Shown here piece by piece: positions 35,530-45,289 of a stretch of DNA of 64,000 nt. Below the pieces are notes generated by a model. It was not told where the DNA came from, searched no databases, and saw nothing but the letters and a program-made list of their open reading frames with translations. Position 1 is the stretch's first letter; the number at the start of each line of letters is the position of its first letter. The DNA comes from Protopterus annectens (lineage: Eukaryota; Chordata; Ceratodontiformes; Protopteridae), in assembly GCF_019279795.1 (NCBI RefSeq), contig NC_056734.1:1398067-1462066 (forward strand), read 5' to 3'. Both the position numbers and the translations under genes were made by a program.

Positions 35530-35636
35530 ACCAGCAAGAATGAAGGCGAGAGAGACAACTTAATATTAAGAAGTTATGCACCTACTATAACGTTCCATGT
35601 TAGTTGTCTTCTTCTCGCCTTCTTTCTTGCGTCCCA
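35530..35636. repeat. DIRS internal complementary region
   Basis: A 5' part (CCAGCAAGAATGAAGGCGAG near 35531) is followed from about 35571 by AAGAAGTTATGCACCTACTA and on to CGCCTTCTTTCTTGC. The second part is the inverse of the element's right end at 35933-35995. A segment complementary to the termini next to the recombinase gene is the hallmark of DIRS elements. Confidence 0.8.
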
Positions 35637-35932
35637 CCCTCCATCCCCCTAGCCTAGATGGACCGAGAAGAGTCTTCCTACGAGTCTTGTCACTGGCTGA
35701 GTCTTTACCGTTTTATGTCCTCTACCTTTTTCTTCAGCCCTCTAGCTGAAGTCTTGCTTTTGGGACAGTTGTCCTCTTGTATTATTTTGGTGTTAGGTCT
35801 TCCAAACGAGATCTGGGGGTCTAGCACCAGGCATTGTGGGATATAGGGAGGCCTCGAGCCAGTAAGTAGCTCTTGAGCTTTAGAAAATGGCCGAGTCGGA
35901 GCCGAGGGTCGGCTCCGAACCCAACCAGCAAG

Positions 35933-35995
35933 AAAGAAGGCGAGAAGAAGACAACTAACATGGAACGTTATGGTAGGTACATAACTTCTTAATCT
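35933..35995. repeat. DIRS right terminal repeat
   Basis: Reads AGAAGGCGAGAAGAAGACAA, then CTAACATGGAACGTTATG and ends ACATAACTTCTT; it is an inverted copy of 35571-35631 with only a few differences. LINE sequence resumes right after it. Confidence 0.85.
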
Positions 35996-36690
35996 ATTGA
36001 CACATGTGGATAGTCATCTCTACTTCCAGAAACACATTCACAAAGTGGTTAGAAAAATCATGCTATATGTTCCCACAAATTGCCAAGGTCTTTCCATGTA
36101 GGTCAAGGGAGGTTCTCTCTACTCATCAGTCATCAGACACATCAGAGAGTATCACGGCACCTTCAGCAGCTGGAAAGACCACTGAAGTACTTCAACAAGA
36201 GGATTACTGGCCTCAAACAGTTGCTCCATGCACCAAGACTGAATTTAACTCAGTCTGTACTCTGTTGCATACTGTCTACTCAGGTGATCTCTGCCCAACA
36301 GACAGGTCCATGTCCAATGCAGAACTGATGTACATGCGCTATCTGAAGTAAACCCAAGCTCACTGTGCCACATGCTCTAGGGATATCATCATCACAACAA
36401 TAAATAGAACATGTTGGAGGGCTATATTACTAACTCGCAGACTTCCCTTGCTTTGAAACCAGCTCCCAACCTACATTAAGCTGAGTCCCTAACTGACAGT
36501 CTTCCAGAGGAGCCTTGATGAGTGTATGTGAAACTGAACTGTCACACCATGGATCACTTCATCAGCTCTACTACACAGAGGCCTAGGGAACTAACCCCAT
36601 GTGTGGTGATAGCTGCACACTCTGGCCATACTAATATATGCCTTCAGGAAGATAGCCTATTACCTACCTATGTACCTATATATATATGTA
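35996..36690 (+). mobile_element. CR1/L2-like LINE, right part after DIRS
   Basis: Resumes at the GTGGATAGTCATCTCTAC block (equivalent to GTAGATAGTAATCTCTCC in better copies), then the post-palm region, AATAGAACATGTTGGAGGGC near 36402, and the family 3' end AGATAGCCTATTACCTACCT near 36655. About 120 bases of the LINE are missing relative to the left part at 29200-30268. All frames are broken. Confidence 0.8.
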
Positions 36691-36949
36691 GGGGGAACAC
36701 AGTATAATAAGTCAAAGATGGATGGGCAGAGATGTGTGTAAGAGAGCGACCATGACAGGGAGCCATCCAGGACTGTCCCACCCAGCACACATCCCAATGG
36801 CACAAAAGACATGAGGTGCACATCTCACCCACTGTACATAACAGCCACCAGTATCTGTAAGCATTACAGTGTATGTGGTCCATGTGCCTGCTGTACAACA
36901 TGACTGTACAGTGAAGTACACATCTACTATCTGTAGACATGTACCTGTC
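36691..36949. other. short unassigned spacer between two LINE 3' ends
   Basis: Lies between the 3' end of the plus-strand LINE (36690) and the 3' end of the minus-strand LINE (36950), a tail-to-tail arrangement. Nothing recognisable inside. Confidence 0.45.
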
Positions 36950-38735
36950 ACATAGGTTCATAGGTATGTAGTAGACTATCTTCATGAAGGCATATATTAG
37001 CCTAGGCAAGATGTGCAGCTTTCACCACCCCATTGGGTAGTCTACCAAGCCCTAGTTCTAATAGTTAGTACCCTATGCCCCTTTCTAGTGGGGCTGCTGA
37101 TGTGATGCCTGGCGTGAATTGTCTGTTTCCCATCCACTCATCAAGGTTCCTATTGAAGAATGTCAGTGAGGGGCTCTGTCTGATGTACATTGGGACTCTG
37201 TTCCACAGTAAAACAGGTGTCCGGGATGGTACTCTATCCTACCAGCATGTTGTATTCATTGTTGTGATGAGGTTCATATCCCTGGAGTGTGTAGTGTGAC
37301 TCAGTTTTGCTATCCGTAGATGGAGCATGTTCAACAGTTATGTGTTGGACATGGCTCTGTATGTTAGATAGAGTGTGCCTCTGAGTAGGTGGTATGCAAC
37401 TGAGAACAGATTTAGTTTTACCAGTTGTGTTGCATAACACAACTGTTTGAGGCCAGTAATCCCCTTGGTGGGGTACTTCTTGTGGTCTCTACAGCTGCTG
37501 GATATGCTTAGTTGACTACATCCAAAATGGTGCATTGTACTCAATGATGGGTCTGATGACTTAAGAGTAGAGGGCCACCACTACCTCTTTTGATCATGAT
37601 GCAAACCCTTTGTTGATTAGGTGGGCCACACAGGATTTCCCAATCACTTTGGCAACATGGTTGTCAAAGGAAAGATGACTATCTACTTGTGTCCCCAGAT
37701 CCCTTATTACCTTGTCAGTTTTAAGGGGGTAACACCTATGTGGTAGTTTGTGGGTACTTTGTTTTCACCAAAGGAGATTACTATGCATTCTTCCACATTG
37801 AGCTTGAGGCCATGATTCTGACACCACACATCTGCCTCATAAAGTCCCTTCTGGAGAATATTTGTGTCATCTGGGAAATCTATTATGGCAAACACTTTAC
37901 AGTTCCCAGCAAACTTAGTCAACCACAACCCTCCTGTATTGGCATGTACTTTTGAGAAGTCTATACCAAACAGGAGGGACCCCAGGACTGAACCCTGGGG
38001 GCCACCAGTTGTTACCGGTGTAGAGTCTGACATGTAGCCAGCAACTCTTAATTTGTGGGATCTATCTGTGAGCCAGTTTGCAATCCATCTTGTGATTTAT
38101 GGATTCATGCCCAGGTAGTTGAGTTCATCTATGATACCTGACTGGGGAATGGTGTCAAAGGCCTTAGCGAGGTATAGGTAGGCTGTGTGGAGCTCATTTC
38201 AATCATCTGTAGCCTGGGTAACTGTCTCAAAGAAATCCACCCAGTTCAGGAGGCGTGATCTGCATTTGACGAAGCCAAACTAGGTGTGCTCAACTATGTG
38301 AAGGTTCCCAATGTCTTTATTGTTGACTTCCATTATGATTGGCTCTATTGCCTTGCAGATCAGACTGATCAGGTTCATAGAGCGTGAATGCCAAGGGTCT
38401 TTTATGGCCCCACCCCTGTGGAGTGGGAAGAACGTTGCTGTGCAACATTCTATGGGTACATATCCTGTAGAGAGCATGTAGAGAGAGGTGTAAGTATCCA
38501 TGATGAATATGGATACATCCCCACCCTATGTGCTATGATCCAGGTTCTGATTCTGGAAGGTATGGAATGAGTAGTATCCTGGTAGTGCTGGTGTGCTCTC
38601 TGGAGCCTTGAACTAGGTTTCTGTTACTGCACAGATATCAATATTCTCCATACTGAGAAGTGCCTCGAGTGTGTGCATCTGGAGGCTGAGACTTCTGGCA
38701 ATGAGTAGCATTTAGCTCACTCTGTAGTTATTTGT
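36950..38735 (-). mobile_element. CR1/L2-like LINE, minus strand, internal deletion
   Basis: The 3' end is at about 36950 (inverse of ACCTACCTATGAACC-type tail). Minus-strand ORF 37707-38033 shows GGPQGSVLGSLLFGIDF and GLWLTKFAGNCKV, where the catalytic FADD has become FAGN. ORF 38280-38501 holds the upstream reverse transcriptase blocks. At 38545-38720 the minus strand gives SLSLQMHTLEALLSMENIDI and CAVTET, the start of the endonuclease domain. Only about 200 bases separate this from the reverse transcriptase, so roughly a kilobase covering the endonuclease end and linker is deleted near 38480. Confidence 0.85.
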
Positions 38736-38739
38736 GTTG

Positions 38740-40766
38740 GTTACGGGGTTTGGTTTGTCCTGAGTGACCGGTGTTCCACACCTGAAGTCAACACCTCATT
38801 GGTCCGATCTGACCATAAGCTAATTACCCTACATATCCACATTTTGTCCCCACCCCCCATTAAGGAAACCATGTTAAAAATATCTCCAAAGACAACTTCA
38901 TGATTCTTAAGACAGAAGTGGTGAACTTCAGGACACCCATGCAGATGGACAATATAGTTACGACTACTGAATCCTACACAATTGCACTTTATAAGCACTT
39001 ACATGAGTGCATGGATCGTGCTATCCCAAACAAAACCAAGACGCTATCCTCCAAGAAAAGGAAGCCAATCTGGTGGTCCCCTGCCATAAACAAACTGCAC
39101 AACAGAAGGAAGAAACTGTTGCAAAACCCCTGAGTGGAGGAGCTCCCTGGTCAGCCTCAGTAAGAAGCTGCGATCCCTGATAAAATCCTCCAAAGCTAGT
39201 GATGAAAACAAAATTGCCACTGATTCTAAAGACAACCACAAAGCATTTTATAGCTATGTCAAGAATCACAATGGCAACACTCAGATCTGCTCTGAGTTAC
39301 AGCACAATGGCACTAAATATACAGACCCAACTGATATTGCCAACACCGTGGCAGATAGGATCAGTGCTAACTTTACCCCCCTCTCACCCATGAAAGAGCC
39401 CATCTCTATACTGGAAGAAAGCAAAGTTGCTGTCATCACGGCTGCACAGGTAAAAACCACTCTCCAAAGCCAGGTACACAGCATCCATGGGACCAGATAA
39501 CATCCCAGGCTGCGTTCTACACTAACTACAGAACGAACTGGCACCACACCTAAGTACCATGTTCAATCATAGCCTCACCTCAGGCTTTGTGCCTGCTGAA
39601 TGGCGCACAGCAATGGTTATCCCACTACACAAGGGGGGAGCCACCATGGACCCCAGGAACTAGCGCCCCATTAGCCTGATGAGCCTGGTCTGCAAGGCCA
39701 TGGAACGTATCATCATGGAACTTATAAAGAAAGTCATTGGCAATCTCCAAACTCTGGAACACAACCATTTTGGGTTTGGAAAAGGCAGATCATGTCTCCT
39801 AAACCTGATAGACTTCTTCAAAACAGTCACCAAAGCCGTAGACAAGGGTAAGGTGGTTCACACAGCTTATCTAGATCTTGCCAAGGCTTTTGACACCATC
39901 CCCCACTCTGGAATTATATATAAACTCACTAAACTAGGTATAAATCCCTATGTCACAAGATGGGTTGCCAACTGGCTCACTGACAGAACCCACACTGTGA
40001 AAGTAGCAGACTTTAAGTCCGACTTCAGACCAGTGACAAGTGGAGTACCACAATGTTCAGTCCTGTGTCCTGTCCTGTTTGGTATCTACTTCCCTGAAGT
40101 ACAGGCTAACAAAGAAGGTCTTTGGCTAATGAAGTTCCCAGATGACTGCAAACTATGAGCTATAATCGAAACTACTAACAATGTGGACATCCTACAAAAG
40201 GGCCTCACTGAGACAGATGCCTGGTTTCAAAGCCATGGCCTCAAGCTCAGTGCCAAAAAGTGCATTGTCATCCCCTTTGGTAAAAATTCTGTAGCCATGA
40301 ACTACAACATAGGTGGTAGTATACTTAACACTGAAAGTGTGATAAGAGACCTTGGGACACAGGTGGTCAGTAGACTCTCCTTTGATAATCACATCATCAC
40401 AGTAGTCAGGAAATCCTTCTACATGGCACATCTCATCACAAAAGGTTTCTCATGCAGAAAAAAAGAGGTCATTGTTCCCCTCTACTCATCACTCATTAGA
40501 TCCATTATAGACTACAATGCCCCTTTTGGTATGTACCTCACAAGACATCTACAACAACTGGAAAGCCCGCAGAAATACCTCACAAAGAGGATTATCAGCC
40601 TCAAATACATGCCCTACACAGACCGTCTCAAAACACTCCAGCTTTACTCTGTCACATATCGCCTACTCAGAGGTGATCTCTGCCTAACATACAAAGCTAT
40701 GTCAAACAAAGAGCTGTTGGACATGCTCCACTTAAAGAAATCCCAATCTCTCCAAGCTTTGGCCCC
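38740..40766 (+). mobile_element. CR1/L2-like LINE, subfamily B, left part
   Basis: Begins inside the endonuclease (SDHKLIT-type block near 38808) head to head with the minus-strand copy. Reverse transcriptase: KAMERIIMELIKKVIGNLQT, FGFGKGRSCLLNLIDFFKTV, HTAYLDLAKAFDTIPHSGII; VPQCSVLCPVLFGIYFPE is mutated, and the catalytic box reads FPDD near 40138. A TGA at 40156 interrupts an otherwise continuous frame that runs on to about 40766 (LHLKKSQSLQA). The LINE stops at CTCCAAGCT near 40763; the next bases belong to another copy, and the rest of this element resumes at 43451. Confidence 0.88.
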
Positions 40767-43450
40767 AAAACCCGGTCCGAAATACAAAAGGAGGGGGTGC
40801 ATCCATTTTCATAAAGGATACCCACACCTCCAGGTTAGTGGCACAGCACGAGGCCTTGGAGACCATCCAAGTGCAACTAACAGTGGGCAAAGCTGCTTAT
40901 CAGATCGTAACCAGCTACAGATCACCTACCTTGTCTCAGGACCCTCACTCAGCATTCCTGTGAACACCGGAAAATATAAAGGTCCTACCAAACATCATGA
41001 TATTAGGAGATTTCAACTACCCAAACACTGACTGGGAGAATTACTCAAGTACAAACTCCTTTGCCCAATGCTTCCTAGAGTTTACAAACTCAAACGCCCT
41101 GGAACAGGTGGTCACCACGTCCACTAGAGGTGACAACATACTGGACTTGATTATCACCAACATGGGGGATCAGAGTTCCACACCAGAGGTAAACCCCTCG
41201 CTCAGATCATAAAGTAATCACACTGGACATCCACATCCCGACCCCACCCCCAGTCAAGGAAACCACTGTGAAAAACTTTTCAAAAGCAAACTTCACACTT
41301 CTCAAGACTGAAGTGGAAAGTTTCAAAGCCTCATTGCTACAGGATAATGCTATCCAATCCACGGAATCCTTTACAAGTGCATTGTATGAGCATCTACAGG
41401 GATGCATGGATCAAGCCATCCCAAGTAAAACCAAGACTCACTCCTCCAAAAAGAGGAAACCAGTCTGGTGGTCCTTGGCCATAAATAAGCTATACAACAG
41501 AAGGAGGAAACTACTACATGATAGAGCAAAATTCCCAAAAGGCATCACTGATCATTATTAGCAAGAAACTACCATCGCTCATAAAATCATTCAAGGCCAG
41601 TTTCTAAAGAAAAATTGCCATGGAATCTAAAGATAACCACAAAGCTTTCTTTAGCTATATCAAACATTTAGATGGCAACTCTCAGATATGCTTTGAGCTA
41701 CTGCAAAATGGCAAAAAATACACTGAACCAACTGACATTGCCAACATCCTGGCGGACAAGTTTAGGGCAAACTTCACCCCCCCACCCCCAAAAGGGCCTG
41801 TGTCCATCCCAGAAGAATGCAGAGCCCCAGACATCATGGACATGCAGGTAAAAACAGCCCTCTCCAAAGCTAAGAACACAGCATCAGTGGGACCAGATGG
41901 TGTCCCAGGCTGCATCTTACATGAGCTCCAAAAGGAACTAAACCCTCACCTAAATTGACTGTTTAGACTCAGCCTTACCACAGGCTATGTACCCAAAGAA
42001 TAGCATACAGCAACAGTCATCCCGCTCCACAAAGGTGGTGCCACAACAGAACCTGGGAACTATCGCCCTATAAGCCTGACCAGCCTGGTCTGCAAAGCTA
42101 TGGAGCGAATTATCATGGAACTCATAAACAGAGACATTGGGAAGCTCCAGACACTAGAACCTACCCAATTCGGCTTTGTTAAAGGCAGATCCTGCCTCCT
42201 AAACCTAGTTGACGTCTTTGAAACAGTTACCAAGGCCATAGATGAAGGGAAGGTAGTCCACACAGCCTACCTGGACTTCACTAAGGCCTTCGACACCATT
42301 TCCCACTCTGGCATCATAGACAAGCTTACCAGCTTGAACATTAACCCCTATGTCATGGGATGGGTGGCCAACTGGCTCACGGATAGAACACACATGGTCA
42401 GCATTGCGGGTGCCATGTCTGACTCTAAACCAGTCACAAGTGGCATCACACAGGTCTCAGTCCTGGGACCCCTCCTGTTCAGTATATACTTCTCTGAGGT
42501 ACAGGCAAGCACGGGAGGACTATGGCTGACCAAGTTTGCAGATGACTGCAAACTGGTGGCCATAATCGACTCTCTGGCTGACACAGACATCCTGCAGAAG
42601 GGTCTTACAGAGACAGATACCTGCTGTCAAAACCATGGCCTTAAGCTGAATGCCAAAAAATACATAGTCATCCCCTTTGGAAAAAACAAAGTGCCCACGA
42701 ATTACCACATAGGTGGTAATCCACTAGGTACGGAAAATGTAATTAGGGACCTGGGGACCCAGGTAGATAGTAATCTCTCCTTTGATAATCACATTGCCAA
42801 AGTGGTTACATATTCCTTCTATGTAGCCCACCTAATCACAAAAGGGTTCACCTTTAGATCAAGAGAGGTCATTGTGCCCCTCTACTCATCACTCATTAGG
42901 CCCCATTTGGTATGTACCTTAACTGGCACATGCAACAGCTGGTAAGACCACAGAAGTACCTCACCAAGAGGATCATGGGCCTCAAAGAGATTCCCTATGC
43001 AGCTTGACTAAAGAAACTCCATCTCTACTTGGTTGCTTACTGCCTGCTCAGAGGTGATCTATGCCTGATGTATAAGGCCATGTCCAACCCGGAATTAATG
43101 GACATGCTCCACCTCAAGAAAAACAAATCTCATAGAGCCACACACTCCAGTGAATTAAACCTCAGCAAAGCAATAAACAGGACGTGCTGGAGGGATAGAT
43201 TCCTGTCCCAGAGACTTCCCTCGCTCTGGAACAGAATCTCAGTTGATGTTAGGCAGAGCCCCTCACAGACTCTCTTCAAGAGGAATCTTGACGAGTGGAT
43301 GGGAAATTGTAAATTTACCCCTGGGATCACTTCAGTGGCCCTGCTAGACAGAGGCCCAGGAACTAATTTAAAAGGGAGGCTAAAGTCAACACATTCTGGC
43401 TAGGCTTATAAATGCCCTTGGGCAGATAGCCTAGTACCTACCTATGAACC
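40767..43450 (+). mobile_element. CR1/L2-like LINE, subfamily A, inserted copy (longest in window)
   Basis: Starts in the endonuclease domain. Readable blocks: GGASIFIKDTHTSRLV-type sequence near 40790, IMILGDFNYPNTDWENY near 41000, EQVVTTSTRGDNILDLIITN, and SDHKVITLDIHIPTPPP near 41205. Then the linker VWWSLAINKLYNRRRKLL and the reverse transcriptase at 42100-42945, with HTAYLDFTKAFDTISHSGII and the catalytic FADD at 42535-42546. The C-terminal block NRTCWRDRFLSQRLPSLWNR and the 3' end near 43445 follow. Damage includes stops near 41559 and 41956, and a deletion of about 19 bases near 42900. Only the 5' end of the endonuclease and any first ORF are missing. Confidence 0.92.
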
Positions 43451-43790
43451 TACATGCTCTAGGGACCTAAACCTTGTCACCACAATAAACAGAACATGCC
43501 GGAGGGATAGAGTCCGGTCCCAGAGACTTCACATACTCCAGAATAAACTACCTATCTATATCAAACAAAGCTCCTCATTAGCACTCTTCAAGAAAAATCT
43601 TAATGATTGGATGGGAAATAGAAAATTCACCCTGGGGATCACTTCTGTGTCTCTGCTCGACAGTGGCACAGGAAAATAAATTTCTTGGGTGGCAAAAGCC
43701 ATGGTACCTTTTTGGCTGGGCTTGTATAGGCCGCAGGGCCGATAGCCTAGTACCTACCTATAAACCTATGAACCTTTGAGCCTTGCTTAA
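43451..43790 (+). mobile_element. CR1/L2-like LINE, subfamily B, right part after nested insertion
   Basis: Starts ACATGCTCTAGGGACCTAAA, which in the other subfamily B copy (inverse of about 62590) directly follows the CTCCAAGCT block where the left part stops at 40763. It continues through ATAAACAGAACATGCCGGAG to the 3' end at about 43750-43785 (GCCTAGTACCTACCTATAAA). It is therefore the missing end of the element at 38740-40766. Confidence 0.85.
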
Positions 43791-44250
43791 AAAAGGTAAT
43801 ATGGGGACAGCAAGAGCCTTGGCCAGTATTCAGAAGCATAAGGGCGACAGATGCAAACCATCTGTAGTGAAACAACAAGGCTTGTCTATCATGTCATCAC
43901 AGGCAGACAGAGACTGGATCCCCTTTGAATGACACCAGAAGCTCAGCCAATTGTTGAAGTTTATCATCTTTCTGTTATATTGCAGTATCATGTAGGTGAA
44001 GGTAAGATGCTACTCAAGGTTTGACCCTGTGTGTGCCAGCATGTGGTGCATCAACCCATATATGATATGGTCATGGCTTATGCATACAATACACTCACAA
44101 TACACCTAGTATGATAAGCCTGCTGAGGTTAGCAAATGTGAAAAAAACCTTTGTGCAGACTGTCAGCAAGTAATGTCTGTACTGCACCCTGTAACTCCAT
44201 ATTGCTTGCTGAAGTGTAAAGAAGTACTTAGTTTGGATTAAGAACACCGC
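43791..44250. other. unassigned DNA
   Basis: No gene or recognisable element. The last bases (CACTTGCC at about 44250) already match the boundary of the downstream tandem unit. Confidence 0.4.
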
Positions 44251-44260
44251 ACTTGCCAAG

Positions 44261-44350
<90 letters not shown>

Positions 44351-45030
44351 TCTGTCTCTCCCATGCGGAGGAGCAACCTTTTTGGAGACTACTCACACAC
44401 CTTAAAAGTGGTATACTCATCTTTGTCAAGTCTCATGATGTCACCATCCTACAAATATACCTGTGGAAAGGTGAAATCCCAATAATGTGTATAGCATGTT
44501 GTGTAAATGCGTACTGCTGTAGTATCATAATGTAATTAGGGGTTTGAATCCTGCACTTGCCAACTGTGAGTGTGTGTGCCTCCCTCAAGAGGAGCAACCT
44601 TTTTGGAGACTACTCACACCCCTTAAAAGTGGTATACTCATCTTTGTCAAGTCTGATAATGTCACCATCCTACAAATATACCTGTGGAAAGGTGATATCC
44701 CAGTAATGTGTATAGCGTGTCATGTAAATGCAAACTGCTGTAATATCATAATGTAGTTAGGTAGGGGTTTGAATCCTGCACTTGCCTACTGTGTGTGTGG
44801 GCCTCCCTGGGAAGGCGCAACCTTTTTGTAGACTACTCACACCCCTTAAAGGTGGTATACTCATCTTTGTCAAGTCTGATGATGTTAGCAACCTACAAAT
44901 ATACTTGTGGAAAGGTGAAATCCCAGTAATGCGTTTAACGTGTCGTGTAAATGCATACTGCTGTAGTATCATAATGTAGTTAGGAAAGAGTTTGAATCTT
45001 GCACTTGCTGACTGTGTGTGTGTCTGTGCT
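44251..45030 (+). repeat. tandem repeat, three units of about 222 bp, first with long (GT)n
   Basis: The anchor GCAACCTTTTTGGAGACTAC occurs near 44373, 44594 and 44817. Each unit then has AAAAGTGGTATACTCATCTT, CTACAAATATACCTGTGGAA and ends near GGTTTGAATCCTGCACTTGC, a sequence like a tRNA B box. The first unit carries a (GT)n run of about 89 bases at 44261-44349; the others have only GTGTGTG. Each unit holds a similar short plus-strand open frame (LKSGILIFVKS... LQIYLWKG), stopping at the same place. I do not recognise a function. Confidence 0.88.
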
Positions 45031-45289
45031 CCAGGTGTGTGACACCGTTGGCCAATGGGGAGTGGATTTTGATTTTTCTAGTGTATGACAATCACAATGA
45101 CAACTGTATGTGCATTACACATGTAAGGTAGCTGTGGGGAAAATCCATATACATACATGTGACCTCAAGTATTTCATAGGTGGCTACTCTGCTTTCTCCA
45201 TGAATGCATGTGTTATCTTTGCCAGAGTGTGCTGGCGCTTTCCAGACCTTAGGTCACTTCTGTATGCTTGTGACAAGCTTAGCCACTGC
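45031..45289. other. short unassigned spacer
   Basis: Nothing recognisable between the tandem repeat and the minus-strand LINE. Confidence 0.35.

Larger units (their letters stand above)
30269..35995 (+). mobile_element. DIRS-type tyrosine-recombinase retrotransposon
   Basis: About 5.7 kb with the DIRS gene order: gag-like protein, then reverse transcriptase/RNase H/methyltransferase-like protein, then tyrosine recombinase overlapping its end. The 3' side holds a complementary sequence block (about 35530-35636) and an inverted copy of its right part at 35933-35995, matching the internal complementary region plus right terminal repeat of DIRS elements. No left terminal repeat is visible between 30269 and the gag start, so the copy is 5'-incomplete. 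It sits inside a LINE. DIRS elements use a recombinase instead of an integrase and leave no target duplication. Confidence 0.92.

Noticed and set aside
36950-40766. A single LINE with a 5' inversion made by twin priming
   Set aside because: Both the minus- and plus-strand pieces carry reverse transcriptase, and the minus piece has its own 3' end, so they are two separate copies.
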